Positions 1-8,573 of a stretch of DNA of 64,000 nt are shown here, piece after piece. The notes below the pieces were generated by a model. That model had not been told where the DNA came from, searched no databases, and saw only the letters and a list, made by a program, of their open reading frames with translations. The DNA lies in assembly GCA_019670725.1 (NCBI GenBank), contig AP024629.1:372001-436000 (forward strand). The letters are read 5' to 3'. The stretch's first letter is position 1, and every line of letters starts with the position of its first letter. Position numbers and translations under genes: made by a program. This stretch comes from Alphaproteobacteria bacterium SO-S41. GTDB taxonomy: Bacteria > Pseudomonadota > Alphaproteobacteria > Micropepsales > Micropepsaceae.

Positions 1-224
1 CCGAGCGCGCGATAGACGGTCGGCGGCGCAGCGCGGCCGCGCTCGCCCGCGAGGCGCTGCAGGATGTCGTAGGCGCCGATCGGCGTGTGGCTTTCGGCGA
101 CGATATCCAGCACCCGCGCACGCGTTTCGGTGAGCCGCAGGCCTCGCCGTTCGGTCAGGCGCCTGGCGGCATCGAGCGCCTCGCTGCGGCAGGAGGCGTG
201 ATCGTGGACGTGGGATGCGGTCAT
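1..224 (-). CDS. zur: Zur-like Fur-family zinc uptake regulator (N-terminal part)
   Basis: The first 74 codons of a Fur-family repressor are read from an ATG at 222-224; the rest lies beyond the window edge. The visible part starts with a His/Cys segment (HVHDHASC), continues with a winged-helix start (RRGLRLTETRARVL), and then shows PIGAYDIL and PPTVYRAL. The last two motifs are typical of Zur rather than Fur or PerR. Known role of the family: Zn-dependent repression of zinc uptake genes. No zinc transporter is visible here; an operon partner may lie to the left. The assignment to Zur rests on motif recognition only, and the metal-site C-terminus cannot be seen. Confidence 0.8.
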   Translation of the reverse strand, partial: MTASHVHDHASCRSEALDAARRLTERRGLRLTETRARVLDIVAESHTPIGAYDILQRLAGERGRAAPPTVYRAL

Positions 225-557
225 GTCAGGTGACTTTGCGTCATGTCGTGGCGTCATATTCGCAATTTGCGTTTTATGGCGATCCAGAAGCGTTGCCCAA
301 ATACAATACGCCCGAAAGAGCGTTTGGTTGAAATCACTTACGCCATACTCTGCAGCAACACCCGCTTGACACAAACCGCCCCGGTGTGTGCTTTGGCGAC
401 GGACTGCAAATCAGGCGCCGGGGAGGCGTCACCGCGCAGCGACAAGCCCGAATATGGGTGCGCGCGCGAACAATAAAACCAAGAAATGCCTCCTTTGGTC
501 TGAGCGCGTCAGAAGAACGCCAGACGACATTACCTCACGGGGTTGGAGGAAAATATC
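225..557. promoter_or_regulatory. 333-bp intergenic region between divergent zur and the DUF1302 gene
   Basis: No convincing gene is seen; the short ORFs here lack ribosome-binding sites. It must hold promoters for both flanking genes. TTGACA at about 365-370 is a plausible -35 element for the rightward gene. It overlaps an ACAC/GTGT inverted repeat around a GC-rich centre (369-391) that could be an operator. A GGAGGA at 546-551 is the ribosome-binding site of the downstream gene. I see no clear Zur box. Confidence 0.4.
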
Positions 558-3296
558 ATGACCAAGACCAATCGCCTTCGCGCGGGGCTGCTCGCCACCG
601 CTGCCGGCGCCGGACTGATCGCTCTCGCGGGCAGCGCTGCGGCGCTCGAATACACTGTCGGGGGCATGAAGATCACCTTCGACACGACGATCTCGATGGG
701 CGGCTCGCTGCGCGTCGCCGACCGCAACAACGCGTTCCTGCCGGAAGCCAATGGCGGCAACCGCGATCCGCGTTCGGGCACCGGCGGCGCCGTGCTCTCC
801 GCGCCCGCAGCCGGCGGTTTCGGCCTGCAGGCGCCGACCAACCTGCTCGGCCAGGCCCTGCCGGCCCGCGTCACGATCACCAACAACGCCGACAACTTTG
901 ACGGCTCGATCAACACCGACGACGGGCGCCTGAACTTCGACAATGGCGACTTCATCGGCGCCAGCGCGAAGGTCAATCACGACTTCCTGCTGGAATACGA
1001 TAACTTCCAGGTGTTTTCGCGCTTCTACTATTTCTACGACGCCGTGCTCGACGACGAGAGCATCGGCCGCTCGGGCCTTTCGGACCGCGCGCGCGACCAG
1101 GTCGGCAAGTCGGTCGAGCTGCTCGACCTCTATCTCTCCGGCAATTTCAACCTCGGCGACCTGCCGCTCAACGTGCGCGTCGGCAAACAGGTAGTGAGCT
1201 GGGGCGAAGGCACCTTCATCCTGAACGGCATCAACGCGATCAACCCGATCGACGTCGCCGCGTTCCGCCGTCCCGGCGCGGAAATCAAGGAAGGCCTGCT
1301 ACCGGTTCCGATGGCCTATATGTCGCTCGGCCTGCCCGCGAACCTCTCGGTCGAGGCGTTCTACCAGTTCAAGTTCGAGCCCTATTCGATCGACGCTTCG
1401 GGTTCGCCCTTCTCGGGCGCCGACATCGTCGCGCGCTTCAACGAAAACGGCCTCGGCAATCTCGGCGGCCGCTCCTACACCTCGGGCAGCCTGCTCGGCG
1501 GCACCCGCCGCAACTGCGCGGGCGACAGCGATCCCGCGGGCAATTCGATCACCGACGGTTCGGGCGATACTTCGGTCGCCGGCACGCTCAACAATAACGG
1601 CCTCTCGGGCGCGGTGAATCTCGGTCTCCTGCCGGCGCCGAACTGCCTCGCGGGCGCTTCGCTCGACTTCCTCACGCCGAACACGCTCGGCATGGCGGAA
1701 CGCGACCGCAACCTGCGCGGCGATGCGGACATCGTGGCGCGCGGCGAGGACATCAATCCGGAAAATTCGGGCCAGTTCGGCATCGCGCTGCGCTGGTATG
1801 CCGAAGAACTCGGCGCGACCGAGTTCTCGCTCTACTACATGAACTATCACAGCCGCCTGCCGTTCCTGGAGATCACCTCCGGCGCGCCGAAGCTCGGCAT
1901 CTCAACGACCTCCGTGAACGCCAACATCACGCCGGACAAGCTGGCGGCGGGCGCCGCCGGCGTCCAGGGCGCGCTTGCCGCGCGCTTCGCGCCGGCCGCC
2001 GGCTGCGTCAGCGTCACCGCCGATCCCTTCACCTTCGCCGATCCGCGCTATGCCGGCTTCCGCGAGCAGGCGATCGCGGATCCCCGCAACCTCATCAACG
2101 CGCAGAGCATCGGCACGGTCCGCGCGATCTATGCCAGCTCGATCGCCTCGACGCTGGTCTCGACCGCGGGTTCGCCGTTCTTCGGTCTGGCTGCAAACAA
2201 CCCCGCGGTCGTCGCGGCGGCCAGCGCCCAGGCCGCTTCGGTCGTCGGCGTCGCCAACTCGGCCGGCAATATCGACACCTACGCCAACGCGATGCAGATC
2301 AACTGCGCCCTCGCGCTCGCCCAGTCAAAGCTGGTCGACACGTCCGGCAACGGCGCGATCGGCGCGGGCGACCTGCCCATGCTGGTCAACGGTTCGGAAA
2401 CGATCAACGTCGAATCCGACAGCCGTCTCGACGTGATCTATCCTGAGAACATCGAGCTCTTCGGCTTCAGCTTCAACACCACGATCGGCGGCTGGGGCGT
2501 GCAGGCGGAAGTCTCGTACCGTCCGCGCGCGCCGTTCCAGACCGACACCGACGCACAGACGGTCGAAGCCGCCGCCGCGGCGTGCTCGTTCCCCGTAGCG
2601 GTCGCCGACTTCGGCTTCCTGCAGTTCGAACCGCTGAACTATAACGGCGTCACGAACTGCAACCCGGGCGCGATCAACAATCTCGACGGCAACGGCCGCT
2701 ACCGTACGACGGGTGTCATCCGCAACGAGATGTTCACCTTCCAGCTCGGTACGACGGCGACCTTCACCTCGTCCGATCCGATCGTCGAATTCCTGGGCGC
2801 CGATCTCGGCATCCTGCTGACCGAATTCGGCGCGGTCTACGTCCCCGGCGTCGAGGATACCTACCTCACCAACTCCGACGGCTCGGCCACCGCGATCGCG
2901 CGTTCGACGCTGCAGTACCAGAACACGGGCTGCCAGGGTTCGGACCTGCCGCTCGGCGGCCTGCTCGGCCTCGACTTCAAGCCGTCCGACCAGTGCCGCC
3001 CGACGGACTTCTCGTTCGGCTACGTGCTGCTCGCTCGCGTCGACTACAACAACGCGTTCGGCTCGGGCTGGGCGGTCAGCCCGCAGATCGCCTTCAGCCA
3101 CGACGTCTCCGGCGCGACGCCGGCGCCGTACGGCAACTACATCGAAGACCGCATGTCCGTGAACCTCTCGGTCAGCGGCACGCTCGACAACAAGTATCGG
3201 GTGGGCGCGAGCTATACTAACTTCTTCGGCGGTGGCATCCTGAACAAAGCGTCCGATCAGGACTTCGCGTCGCTGACCTTCTCGTACTCGTTCTAA
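558..3296 (+). CDS. DUF1302 family outer-membrane protein
   Basis: A 912-residue predicted outer-membrane beta-barrel. The ATG at 558 is chosen because GGAGGA lies 6 bases upstream; a TTG 15 bases earlier would sit in that site. Residues 1-29 form a signal peptide (basic start, Ala/Gly/Leu core, AAA-L cleavage). The body is Asn/Gly/Asp-rich with alternating beta character and ends in FSYSF, the terminal aromatic typical of barrel proteins. It matches DUF1302, usually found next to DUF1329 and YCF48-like proteins, as here. It is long for the family, with Ala-rich inserted loops around residues 300-360 and 470-600. Function is not established; transport or secretion of hydrophobic compounds is a common guess. 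Confidence 0.85.
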   Translation: MTKTNRLRAGLLATAAGAGLIALAGSAAALEYTVGGMKITFDTTISMGGSLRVADRNNAFLPEANGGNRDPRSGTGGAVLSAPAAGGFGLQAPTNLLGQALPARVTITNNADNFDGSINTDDGRLNFDNGDFIGASAKVNHDFLLEYDNFQVFSRFYYFYDAVLDDESIGRSGLSDRARDQVGKSVELLDLYLSGNFNLGDLPLNVRVGKQVVSWGEGTFILNGINAINPIDVAAFRRPGAEIKEGLLPVPMAYMSLGLPANLSVEAFYQFKFEPYSIDASGSPFSGADIVARFNENGLGNLGGRSYTSGSLLGGTRRNCAGDSDPAGNSITDGSGDTSVAGTLNNNGLSGAVNLGLLPAPNCLAGASLDFLTPNTLGMAERDRNLRGDADIVARGEDINPENSGQFGIALRWYAEELGATEFSLYYMNYHSRLPFLEITSGAPKLGISTTSVNANITPDKLAAGAAGVQGALAARFAPAAGCVSVTADPFTFADPRYAGFREQAIADPRNLINAQSIGTVRAIYASSIASTLVSTAGSPFFGLAANNPAVVAAASAQAASVVGVANSAGNIDTYANAMQINCALALAQSKLVDTSGNGAIGAGDLPMLVNGSETINVESDSRLDVIYPENIELFGFSFNTTIGGWGVQAEVSYRPRAPFQTDTDAQTVEAAAAACSFPVAVADFGFLQFEPLNYNGVTNCNPGAINNLDGNGRYRTTGVIRNEMFTFQLGTTATFTSSDPIVEFLGADLGILLTEFGAVYVPGVEDTYLTNSDGSATAIARSTLQYQNTGCQGSDLPLGGLLGLDFKPSDQCRPTDFSFGYVLLARVDYNNAFGSGWAVSPQIAFSHDVSGATPAPYGNYIEDRMSVNLSVSGTLDNKYRVGASYTNFFGGGILNKASDQDFASLTFSYSF

Positions 3297-3352
3297 TATG
3301 CGGGGGACAAACATCCGCACTCGTGTTGCACGTCTCTCAGGAGGACTTTTCC

Positions 3353-4723
3353 ATGCGTAAGTTCACGGCCCTGCTCGCGACGGCCTGCGCCCTGGCGCTG
3401 GCCGGCCCCGCGCTGGCCAAGGTGCCTGCCGAAGTCGCGGCGCGCCTCGGCAAGGATCTGACGCCCTATGGCGCGGAACTCGCCGGCAATGCCGACGGCT
3501 CGATCCCGGCCTGGGACGGCGGCCTTTCCGCCCCGCCCGCCGGCGTCACCTTCGATCCGAACGCCAAGGGCTATCCCGATCCGTTCTCGGGCGACAAGCC
3601 GCTCTTCACGATCACCTCGGGCAATGCCGGCCAGTACGCCGACAAGCTAACCGAAGGCTACAAGGCGCTTCTCGCCAAGCGCGCCAACTACAAGATGCCT
3701 GTCTATCCGACGCGCCGTTCGTGCGCGTTCCCCAGCTTCGTCTATGACGCGAACAAGAAGAACGCGACGGTCGGCGAGCTGCTGCCCGACGGCAACGGCG
3801 TCTCCGGCGCGATCATGGGCGCGCCGTTCCCGATTCCCTCGAGCGGTCTTGAGTTCGTGTGGGACCACACGCTGCGCTATCGCTCCTACAAGGTGACGCG
3901 CCAGTTCAGCGCGTTCCCGGTCCAGACGTCGGGCGACCCGCTCGGCGGCAAGATCACCTTCCAGGACGAAGCTATCCTGCGCTGGTCGGACCCGTCCAAG
4001 ACGCGCGCCGAGGATCTCCAGAACATCTCTCTGCTCTACATCTCCAACACGATCGCGCCCGCACGTCTCGCCGGCAATGTCGTGCTGGTGCATGAATCGC
4101 TGAACGCGGCCGTCGAGCCCCGCAAGGCGTGGCAGTACAATCCCGGCCAGCGCCGCGTGCGCCGCGCGCCGGACATCTCCTACGACAATCCCGGCACCAA
4201 CACCGACGGCATGTCCACCTCGGACGCGTTCGACGGCTATAACGGCGCGCCGGATCGCTATGACTGGTCGCTGGTCGGCAAGTCGGAAAAGTACGTCGCC
4301 TACAACGCCAACCGCATGACGAACGCGTCCTACGCGGAACTCGTCCTCAACGGTTCGCTGAACCAGGACCTGATGCGCTACGAGCTCCACCGCGTGTGGA
4401 CGGTCGAGGCAAAGCTGCGTCCCGGCACGCGCCACGTCTATTCGCGCCGCGTGAACCACTTCGACGAGGACAGCTATTCGATCCTGTCGGTCGAGCTCTA
4501 TGACGGCCGCGGCGAACTGTGGCGCGTCCAGGAAGAGCCGATGGTCGCCTATTATCACGTCCCGCTGTGCAACGCGGCCGGCGAGATGGTCTACGACCTG
4601 CAGGACGGCCGCTATCTCGCGAGCTCGCTGCGCAACGAAGAGCCGCCGGCGAACTACAAGGCGAACGAGCTGAACGAAGCCCGTTACACGCCCGACGCGA
4701 TCCGCCGCCTCGGCCTGCGCTGA
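3353..4723 (+). CDS. DUF1329 family periplasmic/outer-membrane protein
   Basis: A 456-residue exported protein that begins at the ATG at 3353, preceded by AGGAGG at about 3339-3344. Residues 1-20 form a signal peptide ending in ALA. The mature start (VPAEVAARLGKDLTPYGAE) and the AWDGG motif are the family hallmark, and YSRRVNHFDEDSYSI near the C-terminus is also typical. DUF1329 proteins have a LolA/LolB-like half-barrel fold and co-occur with DUF1302. The two genes are 56 bp apart and probably co-transcribed; a hairpin follows the stop codon. The biochemical role is unknown. I infer that it chaperones or binds a hydrophobic ligand together with the DUF1302 barrel. Confidence 0.85.
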   Translation: MRKFTALLATACALALAGPALAKVPAEVAARLGKDLTPYGAELAGNADGSIPAWDGGLSAPPAGVTFDPNAKGYPDPFSGDKPLFTITSGNAGQYADKLTEGYKALLAKRANYKMPVYPTRRSCAFPSFVYDANKKNATVGELLPDGNGVSGAIMGAPFPIPSSGLEFVWDHTLRYRSYKVTRQFSAFPVQTSGDPLGGKITFQDEAILRWSDPSKTRAEDLQNISLLYISNTIAPARLAGNVVLVHESLNAAVEPRKAWQYNPGQRRVRRAPDISYDNPGTNTDGMSTSDAFDGYNGAPDRYDWSLVGKSEKYVAYNANRMTNASYAELVLNGSLNQDLMRYELHRVWTVEAKLRPGTRHVYSRRVNHFDEDSYSILSVELYDGRGELWRVQEEPMVAYYHVPLCNAAGEMVYDLQDGRYLASSLRNEEPPANYKANELNEARYTPDAIRRLGLR

Positions 4724-4741
4724 GCCCGGCTAAAGCCAATG

Positions 4742-4774
4742 CGGCCCGGTACCCTTGGTGCCGGGCCGTTTTCT
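4742..4774 (+). terminator. Rho-independent terminator or attenuator after DUF1329 gene
   Basis: CGGCCCGGTA pairs with TGCCGGGCCG (one G-T wobble) around a short loop, followed by TTTT. It lies 19 bp past the DUF1329 stop and 38 bp before the YCF48-like start. The downstream gene therefore probably has partial readthrough or its own promoter. Confidence 0.75.
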
Positions 4775-4811
4775 GTCTAGCCTTGCCGTCTTCAGTTGCG
4801 TGGATTTCTGC

Positions 4812-6041
4812 ATGACCTTCAAATACGCGCCCCGCTTCGCTCTCGCGCTTCTCATGGCCCTGCCGCTCGGCCTCGCCTCGGCGCAGGACGCCGCCGCCCC
4901 GGCCGCGCCCGCTTTCGCGCCCGGCGATGCGAGCCCCAGCGATCTCCTGATGAAATCCCTGCTGCTCGGCGTTGCCCGCGCCGGCAACCGCATCGTCGCG
5001 GTCGGCGAGTTCGGCCATGTCGCGCTCTCCGACGACGAGGGCAAGACCTGGCGCCAGGCCAAGCGCGTGCCGGTCGAGACGACGCTGACCTCGGTCACCT
5101 TCCTTGACGCCAATACCGGCTGGGCCGCCGGCCACGACAAGACGATCCTGATGACCGCCGATGGCGGCGAGACCTGGACCGTGCAGTATTCCCGCGAGAT
5201 TTCCGCGAAGGCCGGGATCAGCCTGGAGCCCCGCCGCCGCCCCGATGCGCCGGCCGCGACGCCCGCTCCTGAGCCCGCCGCGCCCGCCGACGGCGCCGCA
5301 CCCGCCGAAGCCGCGCCGCCTGCCGAAGGCGGCCTGCCGGTGATCGATGAAAGCGCGGTCGATGACGGCATCTCCACCGACGATGACGGCTTTGTCGAAA
5401 GCGATACGACCGGCAGCGACGTCGAAGCCGACATCCCCTTTCTCGGCCTCGTCTTCACCAGCCCGACCCACGGCTTCGCGGTCGGCGGCTTCAACTATGC
5501 CGTCGAGACCAACGACGCCGGCAAGACCTGGACGCCCCGCCGCCTCGTCGTCACCGCGAGCGATGATTTCCATCTGAGCGGCGCCTTCACCGGCCCGGCG
5601 GGCGAAATCTTCCTGCCGAGCGAAAAGGGTCAGGTCTATCGCTCGCTCGACAACGGCACGACCTGGGACATCGTCCGCGTCGGCTATGAGGGCTCGTTCT
5701 GGGGCGGCCTCGGGCTCAAGGACGGCTCGGTCCTCGCGATCGGCATGCGCGGCAATGTCTGGCGCAGCACGGATCGCGGCGAGACCTGGACCGATCTCGC
5801 CAAGGACCTCACACCGGAATCGGTCGCGGCGGGCACGCAGCTCGCCGACGGCACGATCGTGCTGGTCGGTATCGCTGGCCTCGTTATGACCTCGAAGGAC
5901 AACGGTGCGAGCTGGGACCTCTCGCTGAGCCAAGCCGACCGCAAGGGCCTCGCGGCGGTCACGCCCGGTCATGACAACATGCTGCTGCTCTTCGGCGAGG
6001 CGGGTTTCCGCGAACAGGCGCTGACCAAGCCGCAGGGCTGA
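4812..6041 (+). CDS. YCF48/BNR-repeat beta-propeller protein
   Basis: A 409-residue exported protein; the ATG at 4812 is used because an upstream in-frame GTG lies within the terminator hairpin. Residues 1-24 are a signal peptide (ending ASA). Six Asp-box-type repeats are visible: SDDEGKTW, TADGGETW, TNDAGKTW, SLDNGTTW, STDRGETW and SKDNGASW. These mark a BNR/YCF48-type propeller related to photosystem II assembly factor HCF136, but nothing here is photosynthetic. Between repeats 2 and 3 is an unusual insert: a Pro/Ala-rich stretch (about 140-180) then an Asp/Ser-rich acidic stretch. In other proteobacteria this family sits with DUF1302, DUF1329 and an MMPL/RND transporter. The transporter is missing here. 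Confidence 0.85.
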   Translation: MTFKYAPRFALALLMALPLGLASAQDAAAPAAPAFAPGDASPSDLLMKSLLLGVARAGNRIVAVGEFGHVALSDDEGKTWRQAKRVPVETTLTSVTFLDANTGWAAGHDKTILMTADGGETWTVQYSREISAKAGISLEPRRRPDAPAATPAPEPAAPADGAAPAEAAPPAEGGLPVIDESAVDDGISTDDDGFVESDTTGSDVEADIPFLGLVFTSPTHGFAVGGFNYAVETNDAGKTWTPRRLVVTASDDFHLSGAFTGPAGEIFLPSEKGQVYRSLDNGTTWDIVRVGYEGSFWGGLGLKDGSVLAIGMRGNVWRSTDRGETWTDLAKDLTPESVAAGTQLADGTIVLVGIAGLVMTSKDNGASWDLSLSQADRKGLAAVTPGHDNMLLLFGEAGFREQALTKPQG

Positions 6042-6070
6042 CCGCGCCTTTCTCAAGCCCGGATTTGGTG

Positions 6071-6100
6071 AAAAGCCCGCAATGTGCGGGCTTTTTTCTT
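6071..6100 (+). terminator. Rho-independent terminator
   Basis: AAAAGCCCGC and GCGGGCTTTTTT form a perfect stem with a 4-5 base loop and a run of six T. It lies 30 bp after the YCF48-like stop and closes the envelope module. Confidence 0.9.
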
Positions 6101-6240
6101 GGTTTTTCACGCCTTGGTGACAAAGTGACGGCACCGTCAATTTGGCCTTGCCGCCTAGGGCAAGTCGATGCATCCTGAATGAAATGATCAATCGTCGCGG
6201 TTCACGCTAGCGGCTAGAAACCACCCTGGGAGAGCACGTG

Positions 6241-7356
6241 ATGTCGAATATCACCAAGGACCCCGCCTATAACGCGGTCGATCCGAACGACTTCCCCGCG
6301 ATGATGGACGTGGACCGCTACGGCGCCCGCTCCACCGCTTTCGACAAGATCATCTCGGCGACCCACGATCATTTCTGGGACCCGCTCGACCCCAAATATA
6401 TCGACTTCACGGCGCCCTGGGACATCGAGAAGGACTATCTCGTCGACCCGATGTCCTCGCCGGACTTCCGCACGGCGATCGCCGACAGACTGGACGAGCG
6501 CGGCAAGATCAAGCTCGTGAACATGAACACGCTCTGGTCGCTGTCCTCGATCCTGCATGGCGAGCAGGGCGCGCTCGCGCTGTCCGCCTCGCTCTGCCAC
6601 ATCCTCCGCGACCCCGGAGCGCAGGAATACGCCGCGAACCAGACCCGCGAAGAGGCCCGTCACGTCACCGCATTCAGCCGTTACGTGAAGGCGCGCTGGG
6701 GCAAGCCGCGGCCAGTCGGCCCGGCGCTCGGCAATCTCCTCACCGAACTCGTCCTCTCGCCGCTGGTCTGGAAAAAGATCGTGGGCATGCAGATGCTGGT
6801 CGAAGGCCTCGCGATGGGCGCCTTCGCCATGATGTATAAGGACGGCCGCGATCCGCTGCTGGTGAAGCTGATGCAGCTCGTCATGACCGACGAGGCCTTC
6901 CACCACAAATTCGGGAAGATCTGGGCCGACCGCACCATCCCGCATCTGTCGAAAGGCGAGCACGAGCAGATCGAGGACTGGGCGTGGAACGTCTTCAACG
7001 TCCTCATCTACAATCTCGCCAGCCCCGACCAGAAGACCTGGATCTATCAGGAGCTCGGCCTCGATCCCCTCTGGTGCCAGCAGGCCTTCATGGAGGCGCT
7101 GACCGACGAGGCGATGCGCAAGGACATGCAGGACGCCTCCAACATCTTCCGCGTCCTCGTGAAGACGCTGCTCAAGGCCGGCATCATCACCGACCGCACG
7201 CGCGGCAATTACGCAGCCTTCCTCGACATGGCCGAGCTGCACAACGAGAGCGATCGGATGATCGGCGACGACATCGCCGAGGACGGCATCCGCTACCTCA
7301 TCAAGCTGAATGGCGGCACCAGCCTGCTGGGTCCGCAGCTTCTGGCGGCGGAGTAA
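6241..7356 (+). CDS. Ferritin-like diiron protein, copy A
   Basis: A 371-residue protein. The ATG at 6241 follows a GGGAGAG site. It carries two diiron half-sites with equal spacing: Glu108 then E138-x-x-H141, and Glu188 then E218-x-x-H221. This E-X29-ExxH pattern is that of bacterial diiron carboxylate oxygenases and ferritin-like oxidases. Flanking conserved words are HGEQGAL, REEARH, LVEGLAMG and TDEAFHH. No signal peptide or membrane segment is seen, so it should be cytosolic. The next gene is a near twin. The exact reaction is not recognisable: it could be an oxygenase or desaturase (AurF-like), or an oxidase. Position next to lipid-type catabolism suggests oxidation of a hydrophobic substrate (inference). 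Confidence 0.75.
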   Translation: MSNITKDPAYNAVDPNDFPAMMDVDRYGARSTAFDKIISATHDHFWDPLDPKYIDFTAPWDIEKDYLVDPMSSPDFRTAIADRLDERGKIKLVNMNTLWSLSSILHGEQGALALSASLCHILRDPGAQEYAANQTREEARHVTAFSRYVKARWGKPRPVGPALGNLLTELVLSPLVWKKIVGMQMLVEGLAMGAFAMMYKDGRDPLLVKLMQLVMTDEAFHHKFGKIWADRTIPHLSKGEHEQIEDWAWNVFNVLIYNLASPDQKTWIYQELGLDPLWCQQAFMEALTDEAMRKDMQDASNIFRVLVKTLLKAGIITDRTRGNYAAFLDMAELHNESDRMIGDDIAEDGIRYLIKLNGGTSLLGPQLLAAE

Positions 7357-7361
7357 GCGGC

Positions 7362-8486
7362 ATGACCAACGCGATGACGAACATCACCAAGGATCCGGCC
7401 TATGACGCCGCCGATCCGCACGATTTTGCGACGATGATGGAGGTCGAGCGCTACGGCAATCGCTCGACCGCCTTCGACAAGATCATCTCGGCGACCCACG
7501 ACCATTTCTGGGATCCGCTAGACCCCAAATATATCGACTTCACGGCGCCGTTCGATCTCGAGAACGAGTATCTGATGCCGCCGAACATGAACATGGAACT
7601 GCAGACGGCGGTCGCCGACCGGCTGACCGAGAAGCAGAAAATCCGCCTCGTGAACGAATCCGTGCGCTGGTCGCTCTCGTCCATCCTGCACGGCGAGCAG
7701 GGTGCGCTCTCGCTCTCGGCCTCGCTCTGCCACGTGCTGCGCGATCCCGGCGCGCAGGAGTACGCGGCGAACCAGACGCGCGAGGAAGCCCGTCACGTCA
7801 CCGGCTTCACCAAGTATGTGCAGGCCCGCTGGGGCAAGCCGCTGCCGGTCGGCCCGGCGCTTGGCAATCTCCTGAACGAGATGGTGTCCAGCCCTTATGT
7901 CTGGAAGAAGCTGGTCGGCATGCAGATGCTGGTCGAGGGCCTCGCCATGGGCGCCTTCGCGACCTTCTACACCTATGGCCGCGATCCGTTGATGGTGAAG
8001 CTGATGCAGCTCGTCATGACCGACGAGGCCTTCCACCACAAGTTCGGGAAGATCTGGGCCGACCGCACCATCCCGCATCTCTCCGAAGGCGAGCGCAACC
8101 TCATCGAGGACTGGGCGGCGGAAGTCTTCCGCGGTCTCCTCTTCAATCTCGGCAGCCCCGAGCAAAAGAAGCCGATCTATGCCGAGTTCGGTCTCGACTG
8201 GCAGTGGGTGCAGGGCGCGGTCGCCGAAGGCTTCACCGACGCCAAGATCCGCGCGCGGCTGAAGGATTCCACCTCGATCTTCCGTGTACTGATCAAGACG
8301 CTGCTGAAGGCCGGCATCATCACCGACCGCACGCGCGCCACCTATGCCGCCTTCGTCGACATGGAAGAGCTGCACACCGAAAGCGACCGGATGATCGGCG
8401 ACGATATCGCGGAAAAGGGCATCCAGTATCTGCAGCAGATCAACGGCGCGGCCGGCTTCGGCGCCACGCTGCTCGCCGCGGAATAG
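7362..8486 (+). CDS. Ferritin-like diiron protein, copy B
   Basis: A 374-residue tandem paralogue of the preceding gene, starting 5 bp after its stop. The ATG at 7362 has GGCGGAG upstream, though an ATG at 7374 would align exactly with copy A. The ligand set is complete: E112, E142-x-x-H145, E192, E222-x-x-H225. Similarity to copy A is strong by eye in the helices carrying the ligands. It is weakest at residues about 65-85 and 255-300, where the two probably differ in substrate pocket or partner contact. Two intact copies in one operon suggest a heteromer or two specificities rather than decay of one copy. The gene ends in a bidirectional hairpin. Confidence 0.75.
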   Translation: MTNAMTNITKDPAYDAADPHDFATMMEVERYGNRSTAFDKIISATHDHFWDPLDPKYIDFTAPFDLENEYLMPPNMNMELQTAVADRLTEKQKIRLVNESVRWSLSSILHGEQGALSLSASLCHVLRDPGAQEYAANQTREEARHVTGFTKYVQARWGKPLPVGPALGNLLNEMVSSPYVWKKLVGMQMLVEGLAMGAFATFYTYGRDPLMVKLMQLVMTDEAFHHKFGKIWADRTIPHLSEGERNLIEDWAAEVFRGLLFNLGSPEQKKPIYAEFGLDWQWVQGAVAEGFTDAKIRARLKDSTSIFRVLIKTLLKAGIITDRTRATYAAFVDMEELHTESDRMIGDDIAEKGIQYLQQINGAAGFGATLLAAE

Positions 8487-8527
8487 ATTTCATCGGCCCT
8501 GCGCCAACCACCGCGCAGGCAAACTCA

Positions 8528-8550
8528 TGGCCGGGGTTGCCCCCGGCCAT
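8528..8550. terminator. Bidirectional terminator hairpin between convergent genes
   Basis: ATGGCCGGGG and CCCCGGCCAT pair around a 3-4 base loop, followed by TTCTTGTTTG on the plus strand. It sits between the diiron pair and the convergent TonB receptor gene. The T-run is poor, so strength is uncertain. Confidence 0.6.
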
Positions 8551-8573
8551 TCTTGTTTGTCGTGATCCGGTGA

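Noticed and set aside
4347-6191. A 614-codon minus-strand frame across DUF1329 and the YCF48-like gene.
   Set aside because: It runs across two genes and two terminators and lacks any recognisable domain; both plus-strand genes have signal peptides and family motifs.
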